From: Guillardia theta CCMP2712
Lineage: Eukaryota; Cryptophyceae; Pyrenomonadales; Geminigeraceae
Assembly: GCF_000315625.1 (NCBI RefSeq)
Contig: NW_005434585.1
Span: forward strand, 3,792-38,859
Direction of reading: 5' to 3'
DNA: 35,068 nucleotides
In this document: positions 21,941-31,638 of the stretch, one piece after another
Numbering within the stretch: the stretch's first letter is position 1
How the letters are laid out: each line of letters opens with the position of its first letter
Made by a program: the position numbers and the translations under genes
Notes under the pieces: generated by a model
Databases searched by the model: none
The model's input: the letters and a program-made list of their open reading frames with translations, nothing else
What the model was told of the DNA's origin: nothing

Positions 21941-24560
21941 ATGGAGCATCTTGAGCTCAATGCTGTGATTGGCTTCGCAGGTAAGCGACTCTCCTCCTCC
22001 TCCTCCTCCTCCGTCCTCCTCCTCCTCCTCCTCCTCCTCCTCCTCCTCCTCCTCCTCCTCCTCCAGGAGGAAGGGCGGAAGGAGCGAAGGGAGGGAGGAG
22101 TGGAGCTGAATCAGGAGGAGGAGGAGGAGGAGGACCCGCTTCAAGCTCCCTCCCTGACTGCGGGTCCACTCATCAGCTTACCTCTGCTATCGCGAATCTC
22201 TTCCCCTTTCCCTTCCTCTGCTTCTCCTTTGTTGTTCCCGTCGTATTCATCAAGTTTTACGTGTATCTGCATTTCTTGGTGCTTTTCTGGTTTTTTTCTC
22301 CGTTTTCTATGGGATCCTGTGTGAAATGCTGTCGTCGCCCATTCACTATCACCTGGATGCTCTTGCATCTGCAACTCCAATCTCATTGATTCACTCTGTT
22401 TTCTCCACCATCATATGCCAAAATTTCCTTGACGACGTGCTTCTGGTTGTTGAATTCAGCTGATGAGCTCTGACTCGCAGGCACTATAGTGGATGGCATC
22501 ATACTGCTGCCTGACAACCGGAGCATGGTCTTCGCGTTGGGGTCTACCATCATCAAGCGCGACATCGTAGACCCTAAGAATCAACAATTCCTGCAAGGAC
22601 ATAGTGACAGGGTGACGTGCATGGCCCTGTCGCCGTCCGGCAAGTACCTGGCGTCCGGTCAGGTCACCCACCTGGGCTTTCAGGTGGCTGGAGCGGGATG
22701 AATCGGAGGGGTCTGACTGGTTGAGCTCAGGCCGACGTGATCGTCTGGGACATGGAGAGCTTGGAAATCGTCCACAGGCTTCGCCTTCACAAGGTCTGCG
22801 CCCTCCTCCTTCCCCGCCTCCTTGACCCGCCTGCAGGTTCGCGTGGAGGCCTTGGCGTTCTCGTGCAATAGCAAGTGGCTGGCGACTGTGGGAGGAGAGG
22901 ACGACAACAGCCTGGTGGTCTGGAACCTTGAGACCGGGAAGGCGGTTTGCGGATCCCCAGCAGCCAACCATCCGTGTCGGACTGTGAAGTTTGCGAAGCA
23001 CGACGAGTTTCTGCTCATCACGGCCGGGGAGGGGAACCTGCGCGTGTGGGACTTCGACCTGGCGAACCGCAAGATCAGACCCACCGACTGCAACCTCGGC
23101 AAGCTGCAGCGATCAGTGAACTACATCTACGTCGACGATCACGATGAGTACATGTACGCCGGGACGACGACCGGAGACGTGCTGAAGGTGAACCTGAGGA
23201 CGAAGTTGTTCAAGCACGTCGGCCCCAAGTCGAGGCTGAGCCAAGGAGCAAGCTGCATCAACATGACGCCCGACGGAGACCTGCTGGTGGGCAGCGGCGA
23301 CGGGACGATCGCGACCCTGGACGCCGAGACCCTCAAGCTGAAACAGACGACGACGATCGACGGAGGAGCCATAACCTGCATCGCTCCGCACGTGTCCAAG
23401 CAGGTGAGAGAGGAAGGGGAAGGGGCGAGTGATGTAAGAGATAGAGAGGGAGGGAGAGAGGGAGATGGAGGGAGAGAGTCAGAGTCAGAGAGAGGGACGG
23501 AGGGAGTGAAGGAATCTTTGTGTTGAGATGTAGAGTATGACGGGTGTTCACGGCTCTTGTTTCCTTTGCTCTCATCATGCGACTGACTTGTCTCTCAGCT
23601 CTTCTTCGTCGCCACATCTCTCTGCTCCACCTTTGTCGTCAAGTACGAGGGCCTCCAAGCCGAGCTGAGGTCCACCTGCCACTCGTCCAAGATCCACGAC
23701 GTGGTCTATCCCTTCGGCTACTCGGAGCTCTTCGCCACCTGCTCCCACCAGGACATCCGCGTGTGGAACGCGCGCACGTGCGCGGAGCTACTGAGGATTC
23801 AGATCCCCAACCTCGAGTGCAACTGCGTCTGCTTCGCGCGGGACGGCAAGGCGATCCTGAGCGGCTGGTCGGACGGGAAGATCAGAGCCTTCGGGCCGCA
23901 GTCGGGCAAGCTGCTGTTCGTGATCAACGACGCGCACGTGGGAGGAGTGACGGCGATCGCCTGCGCCAACGACCCGCAGAGGATCGTGAGCGGAGGGTTC
24001 GACGGGTCTGTGAGGGTGTGGAGGATCACGGCAGAGAGCCGGGTGATGATCGGGTCGATGAAGGAGCACAAGGCGACTGTGAACTGCATCAAGGTGCGAG
24101 GAAACGACCTTGAGTTCGTTAGCGCGAGCTCGGACGGCTCCTGCATCATCTGGGACATGAGGAGATTCGTGCGGAACAACTCGCTGTTCGCGTCCACCTT
24201 CTTCAAGGCCGTCCTCTACCACCCCGACGAGTCTCAGCTGCTCACCACAGGGACCGACAGGAAGATCACCAACTGGGACGCGTATGATGGCAGCGCCATC
24301 CGCATCGTCGACGGGTCAACGTCGGCGGAGGTGAACACGCTGGACATCGCGGGGTCGGGGAGTTCTTTGTGAGCGGAGGAGGCGACAAGATCCTCAAGCT
24401 GTGGCACTACGACGAGGGTCAGTGCCAGGCCGTGGGCATCGGACACAGCGGGGCCATCACGCGAGTCGCCGTGTCGCCGGACCAGAGGAACCTTGTGTCA
24501 GTCGGAGACGAAGGAGCCATCCTCATCTGGAATATCCCTCCTCGCTTCTCCTCCTCCTGA
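21941..24560 (+). CDS. CFAP52: CFAP52/WDR16, WD40-repeat axonemal protein
   Basis: Cilia- and flagella-associated WD40 protein, in metazoans and algae a component of the doublet-microtubule inner lumen. Five exons: 21941-21980 (MEHLELNAVIGFAG), 22481-22683, 22731-22793, 22837-23403 and 23599-24560. Recognisable family signatures include LELNAVIGF at the N-terminus, FLQGHSDRVTCMALSPSG, YLASGQVTHLGF, VCGSPAANHPCRTVKF, TAGEGNLRVWDFDLANRKI, YAGTTTGDVLKVNLRTKLF, ELFATCSHQDIRVWN, GWSDGKIRAFGPQSGKLLF, SSDGSCIIWDMRR and the C-terminal VGIGHSGAITRVAVSP. WD40 blades span the entire protein, forming two propellers by family knowledge. The first intron is unusually long (500 bp) and full of CTC repeats. 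The reading frame breaks once at a G run at 24357-24360, where family alignment expects one more base (see findings). Stop TGA at 24558. Confidence 0.93.
21991..22063. repeat. (CTC)n array in CFAP52 intron 1
   Basis: About 20 CTC/TCC triplets just after the intron 1 donor site. A second GGA-rich block follows at 22115-22133. The Leu, Ser and Glu homopolymer frames here are artefacts. Confidence 0.9.
24357..24360 (+). other. Frameshift site in CFAP52
   Basis: Upstream frame reads LDIAGSG then hits a stop. The frame one base earlier reads EFFVSGGGDKILKLWHYDEG and carries the conserved end of the protein. One extra G in the four-G run would make the two continuous with the family spacing. No intron with usable splice sites fits between them. 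A sequencing or assembly error is the simplest explanation. Confidence 0.75.
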
Positions 24561-24590
24561 TGTTCAATATGTAAAGTGCTAACTCTACCT

Positions 24591-24880
24591 GCCTCCTCCT
24601 CCTCCTCCTCCTCCTCCTCCTCCCTCTCATGCTTCCGTTGGGTCCCATGCGGCTCCTCTCACGTCCTCCTTCCAAACAAGTTTGAGCTCTCGAGGAGGAC
24701 GAGAACTCTCACCTTGCTCCAGCCGTCTGTCCTGCCGAGAGCACCGGACGCGAGCCTGAGAAGGGGTGAGGAAGAGGCAGGAAGAGGCAGGAGGAGGAGG
24801 GAGGAGGAGGAGGAGGAGGAGGAAGAGGAGGAGGAGGAGGAGGAGGAGGGGGAGGAGGAGGAGGAGGGAAAGGATAATGT
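24591..24880. repeat. (CTC)n and (GGA)n tracts between CFAP52 and the aldo/keto reductase
   Basis: CTC triplets at 24591-24623 and a longer GGA/GAA array at 24780-24880. These fill most of the 337-bp gap between the convergent stop codons. The sequence between them (24640-24760) shows nothing I can assign. Confidence 0.85.
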
Positions 24881-24897
24881 GGAGGAGGAGGGAGCGA

Positions 24898-27573
24898 TCA
24901 CATCTCGTCGAGGCTGTCGAGCTGCAAGTAACAGTGAGGGCGAGAAAGGAAAGAGAGAGGATGAGAGAACGAGCAAACGAGGATAGCAGCAGTAAGGAGC
25001 AAGGAGCAAGGAGCAAGGAGCTTTCCATTGACCTGCTTCAATTCTTGATCTGTCAGCTTGATCGCAGCGACTCCTCCGGGTGAATTTTCTTTGATCGCAA
25101 TCACCTCCTTCTCCGTCTCAGTCCCTGTTCCTGGTCAGCCTACTGTCTCCTCCTCCTCCTCCTCCTCCTCCTCCTCCCCCTCCTCAGCAGCGGCAGCGGC
25201 AGCGGCAGCAGCATTAGTGCCTGAGCGGGGGATGCAGAGGAGGCCACGATGGAGGGACCAAGCAATGAGAGTCTGCGAGATCATGAGAAGGAGCGCGAAG
25301 AGGAAAGAAGAAGAGAGAGAGAGGACATAGGATGCGAGGGCGATGGCATGAAGCGAACGGGAGGAGCAGCAGCAGGAGGAGCAGCAGCAGGTTTGCCTGT
25401 GCAGCTGTGATGCCCTTTGACTTGGCGATTTCCTTGAGTTTCGGCCAGTTCCTGCACCCGATGATCAATCAAGCTCCAGCCCTCTCCTCTTCTCGCCAAA
25501 TTCCTGCTGCTGCTGCTTCTGCTTCTGCTGCTGCTTCTGCTGCTGCTGCTGCTGCTACTCCTCTTCCTCCTCCTCTCTTACTTCGCTCCCGTCTCCTTGT
25601 TCGACAGTCTGGACCAGGAGGAGCTCATGACCTAAGAGGGTTCAACTTCCTCCTCCCCTCCCCGCAGCCTCACCGCACAGCCGTTGGCCTCACACCAGCT
25701 CACGATCTGCCTCCTCTGGTTGAAGGGACTGACTTCGATCTGCCTCCTCCTCGTCAGCCTCCTCCTCTCCCTCTCCCTCTCCCTCTCCCTCCTCTCCAGC
25801 TCCCTCCTCTCCCCCTCCCTGCTCCCTCTTCCTCTCCCTCTCCTTCCTCTCCCTGCTCCCGCTCCCTCCTCTCCAGACTCCTCCTCCCTGTCATAAGCCA
25901 ACTTGACCTGGTTAATGGACGGAACAGGCAGATTCTCCTTTCGCAGCTCCTCCAGCTGCTTTACCTGCTCCCTACCTCACTCTCTTCCCCTGCTCTCACG
26001 CCTCCCTTGCCCCTTTCCATCCTCCTCCTCCTCCTCCTCCTCCCTCCCCTCCTCCTCCTCCCTCCCCTCATCACCCCAAAGTTGGAGACGCCGACAGCCC
26101 GGACAAGCTTCTCCTCCTTAAGCTCCTGAAGCTCCGACCAAGACTCGAGAATGACCTGCAGGGGAAGGATTAGGGAGGAGGGAAGAGGTAAGAGGAGGGT
26201 GGGGGAGAGGGAGGAGGGAGGAAAGGAGAGAACCTGCTTGGAGGACAGAGGAGAGTGGATGTAGAACACATCGAGGTAGTCGGTGCCGAGGTCTTGGAGG
26301 CTGTGCAGCAGGGCTTCTCTTACTTTCCCCTGCTCTGCCAGTGAGCGAAGACGGAGGGAGGGAGAGGGACAACTTTTCCGAGCTGCTGCCTGTCAAGCTT
26401 GCTCGAGAGAAAGATCTCGCTCCTCGACAGACCAGACGATCTCCACGCCTGTCAGTCAGTAAGCGATGAGTGAGAGCAGCACAACGAGAGACAGTGAGGA
26501 TGAGAAGAAAGAGAGCAGGAGCAGGAGCACGAGCAGGAGGAGAAGACACAAGAAGGAGGAGGGGGAGGACGAGGACGAGGACGAGGAGCAGGACGAGGAC
26601 GAGGACGAGGAGCAGGACGAGGAGCAGGACTAGGAGGTGGTGGTGGACGAGGAGGACGAGGAGGACGAGGAGGACGAGGAGGACGAGGAGGACGAGGAGG
26701 AGGAGAGCGGGAGAAAGGGAGAGGGAGAGGGGGGGGGAATGAAAGCGCAGGAGCTCGAGAGAACAACGGGGATGGAGCAGTGACCTTGCCGATGTCTTGT
26801 TCGTTGCCGTATGCTGCTGCTGTATCGATGTGCCGAACTCCTTGCGACAAGGCAATCTCGACCGCCTGCATGGCGATGCCCTGCCAAGTCTCAGCGGGGA
26901 AGGAGGAGGGAGAGGAGACGCGAGGAGGAGGAGGAGGAGGAGGAGGAGGAGGAGGAGGAGGAGGAGGACGACGACGAGGAGGAGGAGGAGGAGGACGAGG
27001 ACGAGGAGGACGACGACGATGACGACGAGAACGAGGAGGAGGAGGACGAGGAGGCAACAGCTCGGGGACAAGAAGTAGAGTAGGATCGTACTCACTTGCT
27101 TCGTGTTGTAGGTGCCGAACCCCACGGCAGGAAGTTTCACCCCTCCCACATCCTTGCTTCCCTGCGCTGCCAGCAGCTCGGGCCATCTCATATCGACAGC
27201 ATGAGCAGCGTCTGTAAGAGTGAGGAGAGGACTGGAGCGCATGACGACTCTTACCTTGCGGGAGGGGGAGGAGAGGAGAGGCTCCTGTTCGCTCGTAAGC
27301 TCAAACGTCATCTCCTCCTCCTATCACCGAGTAGAACTCCAGCCTGCAGGAACTGACGCCGAGAGGTGTCATGCATTCGCATGCAGAGAGTATTGCTGCT
27401 CGTCCTACATTGGCCGATCATGGCAGCGGCATGTGGAGAGAGGGAAAGTACCTCCTCCTCCGGGAAAAGAGCGATTGTGAGTTGAGATAACCAAGGCATG
27501 CAGGAAGAATCGAAAGCAGACAGACCACTGCGACCCACCTCGCCATCTGCTGCAGCATGAGAGAAACAAACAT
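24898..27573 (-). CDS. Aldo/keto reductase with N-terminal plastid-type targeting sequence
   Basis: NAD(P)H-dependent reductase of carbonyls. Exons in order: MFVSLMLQQMARWVAVVCLL with ILPACLGYLNSQSLFSRRRR (signal-peptide-like leader; second Met at 27546), then TSSNTLCMRMHDTSRRQFL, then RWPELLAAQGSKDVGGVK and LPAVGFGTYNTKQ, HIDTAAAYGNEQDIGK, SRSEIFLSSKLDRQQLGK, LGTDYLDVFYIHSPLSSK, EEKLVRAVGVSNFG, LPVPSINQ, IEVSPFNQRRQIVSWCEA, LKEIAKSKGITAAQ, TLIAWSLHRGLLCIPRSG, SPGGVAAIKLTDQELKQ and LDSLDEM, stop at 24898. The catalytic tetrad is visible: Asp in HIDTA, Tyr in AAYGNE, Lys in SSKLD, His in YIHSP. IPRS replaces the usual IPKS cofactor-phosphate loop. Large repeat-filled introns separate the exons. 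Family assignment is secure; substrate is unknown. Confidence 0.87.
25273..25396 (-). other. Inferred GC-AG intron (124 nt) in the aldo/keto reductase
   Basis: On the minus strand the exon ends GCTGCACAG, the intron starts GCAAAC and ends CTCGCAG before ACTCTCATTGC. This joins GITAAQ to TLIAWSL, matching the family pattern AQ-xLxAW-L. No GT donor nearby keeps that join. Confidence 0.6.
26560..27055. repeat. GAGGAC and GGA microsatellite blocks in introns
   Basis: Two arrays, 26560-26705 (GAC/GAG hexamers such as GAGGAC) and 26921-27055 (GGA then GAC/GAG). They lie in the introns on either side of the aldo/keto reductase exon HIDTAAAYGNEQ (about 26780-26895). Arg, Glu, Pro and Leu homopolymer frames across them are artefacts. 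Confidence 0.9.
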
Positions 27574-28087
27574 CGAGACGTGCGAGGGAAGAGAAGTAAT
27601 CCTCCCGCTTTCCTGATCCTACGCGCCCTCCCTCCTTCGATCCTGCTCCTGCAGCTTCCGCCCTTGCTCCTCCTCCTCTGTCCTCTCTTCCTCCTCTCAT
27701 CTCTTCATTTCTTTCCGCTCCTGATACTATCCTCTCCTCCTCTCCTCCTCTCCTCCTCTCCTCCTCTCCTCCTCTCCTCCTCTCCTCCTCTCCTCCTCTC
27801 TCCTCCTTCTGTTCTCCATCTTCCCTCTGCTCATTGACAGGATCCGGTACTGTGGATTTTACATGTAGCTTTTCAAGCTCACCTCACTGACTTATTATAC
27901 ATGATAGAAAGACAGCAACTTGTATTAAGAACAAAGTCTCTTTCACTGTTTCGTTGCTGCCAGAAAGTCTCGACCCTCCACCCTTTCCCTTCCTCGTCCT
28001 TGCCTCCCTCCCTCTGCCCTCCCTCCCTCTGCCCTCCCTCCCTCTGCCCTCCCTCCCTCTGCCCTCCCTCCCTCCCCCTCTCCCCGC
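27574..28087. promoter_or_regulatory. Divergent upstream region between the aldo/keto reductase and BRCC36-like gene
   Basis: 514 bp without a supported gene. It contains a (TCCTC)n pentamer array at about 27731-27800 and a 15-bp CCCTCCCTCTGCCCT array at about 28006-28077, both strongly pyrimidine-rich on the plus strand. Between them (27840-27960) lies ordinary A/T-richer sequence, the likeliest place for core promoters. Confidence 0.5.
28006..28077. repeat. 15-bp minisatellite, about five copies
   Basis: Unit CCTCTGCCCTCCCTC repeated head to tail, ending 11 bp before the BRCC36-like start codon. It therefore lies in the 5' UTR or core promoter of that gene. Confidence 0.9.
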
Positions 28088-29947
28088 ATGGCGCTCTCAT
28101 CAGTCGCCGTGTCCTCAGCAGCTCTGGAGGTGAGCATGCCGTGCTGCTGGTTTCGTTGAGCATGCACAGGTTTGCCTCGCCCATGCGCTGTCGACAGAGA
28201 GCGAGGAGATCATGGGGCTCCTGCTGGGAGACGTGACTCACGTCTCTGCTCCTGCACACGCTGACTCCTCCCCTGCAGCTGGTTCAGCTCGACAACGACG
28301 AGCTCATGGCTCGCGTCTGGTCGGTCTCACTACAGAGGAGGGAGCAGGCGGCACGGTCGGATGATCGCGTTGAGATCAGCCCCGAGCAGCTGGCTGCCGG
28401 TACTGCCATGCAGCCTGTTGAGTGAGCTAACTTGTCGGTCAGCGACTGAGGAGGCCGAGCGGTTGGGGGAGCACCTCGGGAGGCCAACTCGAGTTGTCGG
28501 ATGGTGCGAGGAGCGGGAAGGACGATCTCCCTCACAACCCTGGCAGGTATCACTCCCATCCTCACCTCGCCGTCGTCCCCTCGCACGTGGACGTCTCCAC
28601 GCAGGCCATGTACCAGCAGATGGACACGGGCTTCATCGGGCTCATCTTCTCAGTCTTCAACAGCGGGCGAGTTGTTCCGGGGGTGCCGACAGGGAATCAA
28701 GTTTACATCCAAGACGAAGTTCGCTACCTCGTCTCCATGGGGAACCTCGACGACTGCGGGAGAGTGCAGGTACGAGAAGAGGGTGACACGGGGAGGAGAG
28801 GGGTAGGCGACGGGGAGGCGACAGGGGGGGACAGGGGGGGGACGGGGAGGAGACGGGGAGGAGACTGGGAGGAGGACTGTATGGGAACGAGAGAGGAGGA
28901 GGACGAGGGACGAAGATCCAGTAGTGGCGATTGTGGTGGGACTGATCGACTTATAAGGTGACGGCGTTCCAGTCGACGGGAGTGGATGCGGATGGAGAAT
29001 TTATTCCTGCAAACCGCCCGCAGTCCATCTCCAACAGGTTTGCCTCGATGGCCAGGGCATGAGAGAGGCAGTGGTAGGAGACGAGACGAGACGAGACGAG
29101 ACGAGACGAGACGAGACGAGACGAGACGAGACGAGACGAGACGAGACGAGACGAGACGAGACGAGACGAGACGAGACGAGACGAGACGAGACGAGACGAG
29201 ACGAGACGAGACGAGACGAGATGATGATGTGTGGAAGATAGAAGAGAGGAGGAGGAGAGATGATGAGAGGGCGTGCATGAAGCTCCTGCAGGAGGCCGGG
29301 AGAGTCAGTTGAAAGAGAGAAGTCGGTGTCTGTTGCGAAAAGTTACATCCAGAAAGAGGTGAGGCCGTAGAACCTCCCGGTTTGAAGACTCTGATGGCTT
29401 TCAAGGTCCCCATCACAATCATCCCGTCAGGAAAATTCTTCGATTCATCCCCAGCAATTTCTTGTCTGGACAAGCTCTCTCTCCTGCAAAACGTGATGGA
29501 GTTGAATGAGTGCCATGACATCTGACGGCGAGGTGCTGGTCCAGATCCTGAGGGAGGAAGAGAAACACGCGTACGAGAAGTCGCTCAAGAGCGACGGTCA
29601 AGGTTCGACATCGTGTAGACACGCAGTCACGTTGACGTTTCCAGCAGAGCCTTGTCACCTCCTGACGCAACTGCACAACTCAGCAGTCTATCAGAAGGGG
29701 CTGTGCAGGTCGACACTTGACTTCTCCTGCCGTCCTCCTTAACCTTTGCAGGATCATCGAGACCTGTCAGCTACCCCTGCTGTCAGCGTTGGAAGCTGAG
29801 ATTCAATCGGCGGAGGACAACTTGAAGAGACTCAGGAGGGAGAAGGAGGTGAATCCTCGTCCCCTGGTACGAGCAGGAGCATGTCTGATGCTGCTGCAGG
29901 AGTTGAAGGTCAAGATAGCAGCGTCTCGCAAAGAGTTTTCAGCATGA
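28088..29947 (+). CDS. BRCC3: BRCC36-type JAMM/MPN+ deubiquitinase
   Basis: Zn-dependent isopeptidase specific for K63-linked ubiquitin in BRISC/BRCA1-A complexes. Exon 1 is 28088-28129 (MALSSVAVSSAALE) and the intron 28130-28169 is 40 nt. Next come VCLAHALSTESEEIMGLLLG (containing the catalytic Glu of MPN+), ARSDDRVEISPEQLAA, TEEAERLGEHLGRPTRVVGW and the metal-binding JAMM motif HSHPHLAVVPSHVD, complete with two His, Ser and Asp. Then AMYQQMDTGFIGLIFSVF, GRVQ joined to VTAFQST, VPITIIPSGKFFDS, VLVQILREEEKHAYEKSL, EPCHLLTQLHNSAVYQKGL and a coiled-coil tail SALEAEIQSAEDNLKRLR ending RKEFSA. Each join keeps phase. An extra segment VPGVPTGNQVYIQDEVRY between GLIFS and GRVQ is longer than I expect for the family. 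One intron holds the (GACGA)n array. All catalytic residues are present. Confidence 0.88.
29079..29221. repeat. (GACGA)n pentanucleotide array in a BRCC36 intron
   Basis: About 28 perfect GAGAC/GACGA units with no interruption. It lies between the exon ending NRPQSISN and the exon with VPITIIPSG. The RDETRRDET and VSSRLVSSRL frames are repeat shadows. Confidence 0.97.
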
Positions 29948-30068
29948 GTTTTCATTCAATAATACACCTGTCTTCAATTTTGTTTCTTCTCGTCCGAGTA
30001 ACTTCTTTGCGCTCTCCTCATCGCTCGCTCCTCTGCTAATCGTTTCGCCTCCAAGAACGTGATGCCTC

Positions 30069-30392
30069 CTACTGGTTTGAAGTCGTTGTCTGCGATGATT
30101 TCACTTTGAGCGTCAGAACATTAACTGCAGTACCGTAGAATGTCGGAGCGAATACAAAGGCCAAGCCCACAAGTGCTAGATACGTGAGGCTTCCAACTTT
30201 CAGGTGATAGTAGACTTCAAAATATTTCACAAACGAGAACTGTAGGAGGAAACACGTAAGGATTTTGATCAAAAAGGTTTTGATGAGCATCTTCTTATAC
30301 AAATCCCATACATCAATACATCTCTACTCTGCAACCTTCAATATGTCATGAAGATCGAATCGATCACTGACCTCGACAACTACAACATTCAT
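30069..30392 (-). CDS. Reticulon-like protein, C-terminal exons only
   Basis: Two minus-strand exons join in phase: 30336 to about 30392 (VEVSDRFDLHDILK) and 30069-30239 (FSFVKYFEVYYHLKVG, SLTYLALVGLAFVFAPTF, ending KSSQTTTSNQ). The 96-nt intron ends CTCCTACAG. The order D-L-x-D-x-L-K, then a hydrophobic hairpin with G-x-L-T-x-L and F-x-x-P-x-x-Y, is that of the second half of a reticulon homology domain, which inserts as a wedge into ER membrane and shapes tubules. A Met lies at 30392, but a complete reticulon needs an upstream hydrophobic half, and I could not identify it in 30400-30950. The call rests on pattern only. Confidence 0.45.
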
Positions 30393-31638
30393 TTCCTATT
30401 GCTACTGCAACTCCTCCTGTCTCTCTAGTCCATCTCTCCTTTTAGCATAACTACTCCCTCCTCAGCCCCTCCAACCCTCATTACTGAACCTGCTCCTTCT
30501 CTTCTGCTTCAAGAATACCAACCTCTACCCTCCTGACGCTGCAGCTCCTTTCCTGCCACTCTTACCTTGATCTCTCTCCTCTGCAAGCCAACATCCTTCC
30601 AACCAACCCTGTCATCGTTCCCCACTTCCCTCATTCCCCTCCCCCCTCGGCTGCTGATCCTGTTCCTGCTCCTGATCGTGATCCTGCTCCTGATCGTGAT
30701 CCTTCTCTTGGAATCCTCTCAATTTCCCCTCAGTCTCATCCTGCACCAATTATTTCTGTGCTGGTCCTTTGCTCCTATTCCCTCCCAAGGTGTCAACTCA
30801 TCGTTTTGGTCGCTTCTCTCCACTCTCATCTCTCATCTCTAATCCCCAACATCCTCTCCTCCCCTTCCTCTTCCTGTTGTGTTGCCATTAGATATCAATG
30901 ATCACATGATATCCTCCCCTCCTCCTCCCCTCTTACATCCTTCTGCTTCTTCATGATCCGCATCCTCCTCCTCCCTCTCCCTCTCCTCCTCCCTCCCTCC
31001 TCCCTTCCTCCCTCTCAATCTCCTCCTCCATTCCATCCTCCTCCCCCATCTCCATCTTCTCCTCCATTCCATCCTCCTCCCCCATCTCCATCTTCTCCTC
31101 CATTCCATCCTCCTCCCCCATCTCCATCTTCTCCTCCATTCCATCCTCCTCCTCCTCCTCCTCCCTCCTCCCTTACCTCAAAGATGCTGATCACTATGAA
31201 CATTTTCCACCATCTTGGAAGCATCGCGAACAAACTTTCCGGATAACCACCTCCACCCCCCTTTCCTCGGTCATACACACCCCTACACCACCGTCCTCAT
31301 ATCACCCCCCACCATTTACCCCCACCCTGAGCATCGCCATAAGCATTGGGTTACCACCCCATAGAAGCTCCAGTAACCCATTGTAGTGTATGGGTGGGTA
31401 TACCTACCTACCCACCCTCATTCGATGACCATTTGCTCCGTACTGCCTGGCGGTCTGGACCCCCTTTTTTAACCGGACAGGGTGGAGGGGTACCTCCATT
31501 CCCGAAGCGGCAATGCTCGCAGCGCTTCCTCTGCTCCTCTGCTCCTCCTTCCCGCCCGCCTCCTCCTCCTCCTCTCCCTTCCTCTCCTCCTACCCCTTTC
31601 CTTCCACCTCCTTCCTCGCGTCTCTCCCTCCTGCAGGA
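30393..31638. other. Low-complexity region with minisatellite
   Basis: About 1.25 kb without a supported gene; upstream exons of the reticulon-like gene may be hidden here. It contains CCTGATCGTGAT repeats (30655-30710), a 36-bp minisatellite (31021-31165), C-rich sequence (31245-31330) and an imperfect inverted repeat (31348-31404). Confidence 0.5.
31021..31165. repeat. 36-bp minisatellite, just over three copies
   Basis: The unit CTCCTCCATTCCATCCTCCT followed by CCCCCATCTCCATCTT is repeated with period 36 and no visible mismatch, ending in CTC triplets. The PFHPPPPSPSS frames over it are artefacts. Confidence 0.9.

Noticed and set aside
26118-27311. 397 aa minus-strand frame as one continuous protein
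   Set aside because: Only its first part (LPAVGFGTYNTKQ) is an aldo/keto reductase exon; the rest is Leu/Val/Pro repeat from introns.
28150-28169. A 20-nt GT-AG micro-intron in BRCC36 that would retain HAVLL
   Set aside because: A 40-nt intron with a better donor (GAG|GTGAGC) explains the same sequence and matches local intron sizes.
28724-29521. 265 aa minus-strand frame with SSRLV repeats
   Set aside because: It is antisense to the BRCC36 gene and crosses the (GACGA)n intron array.
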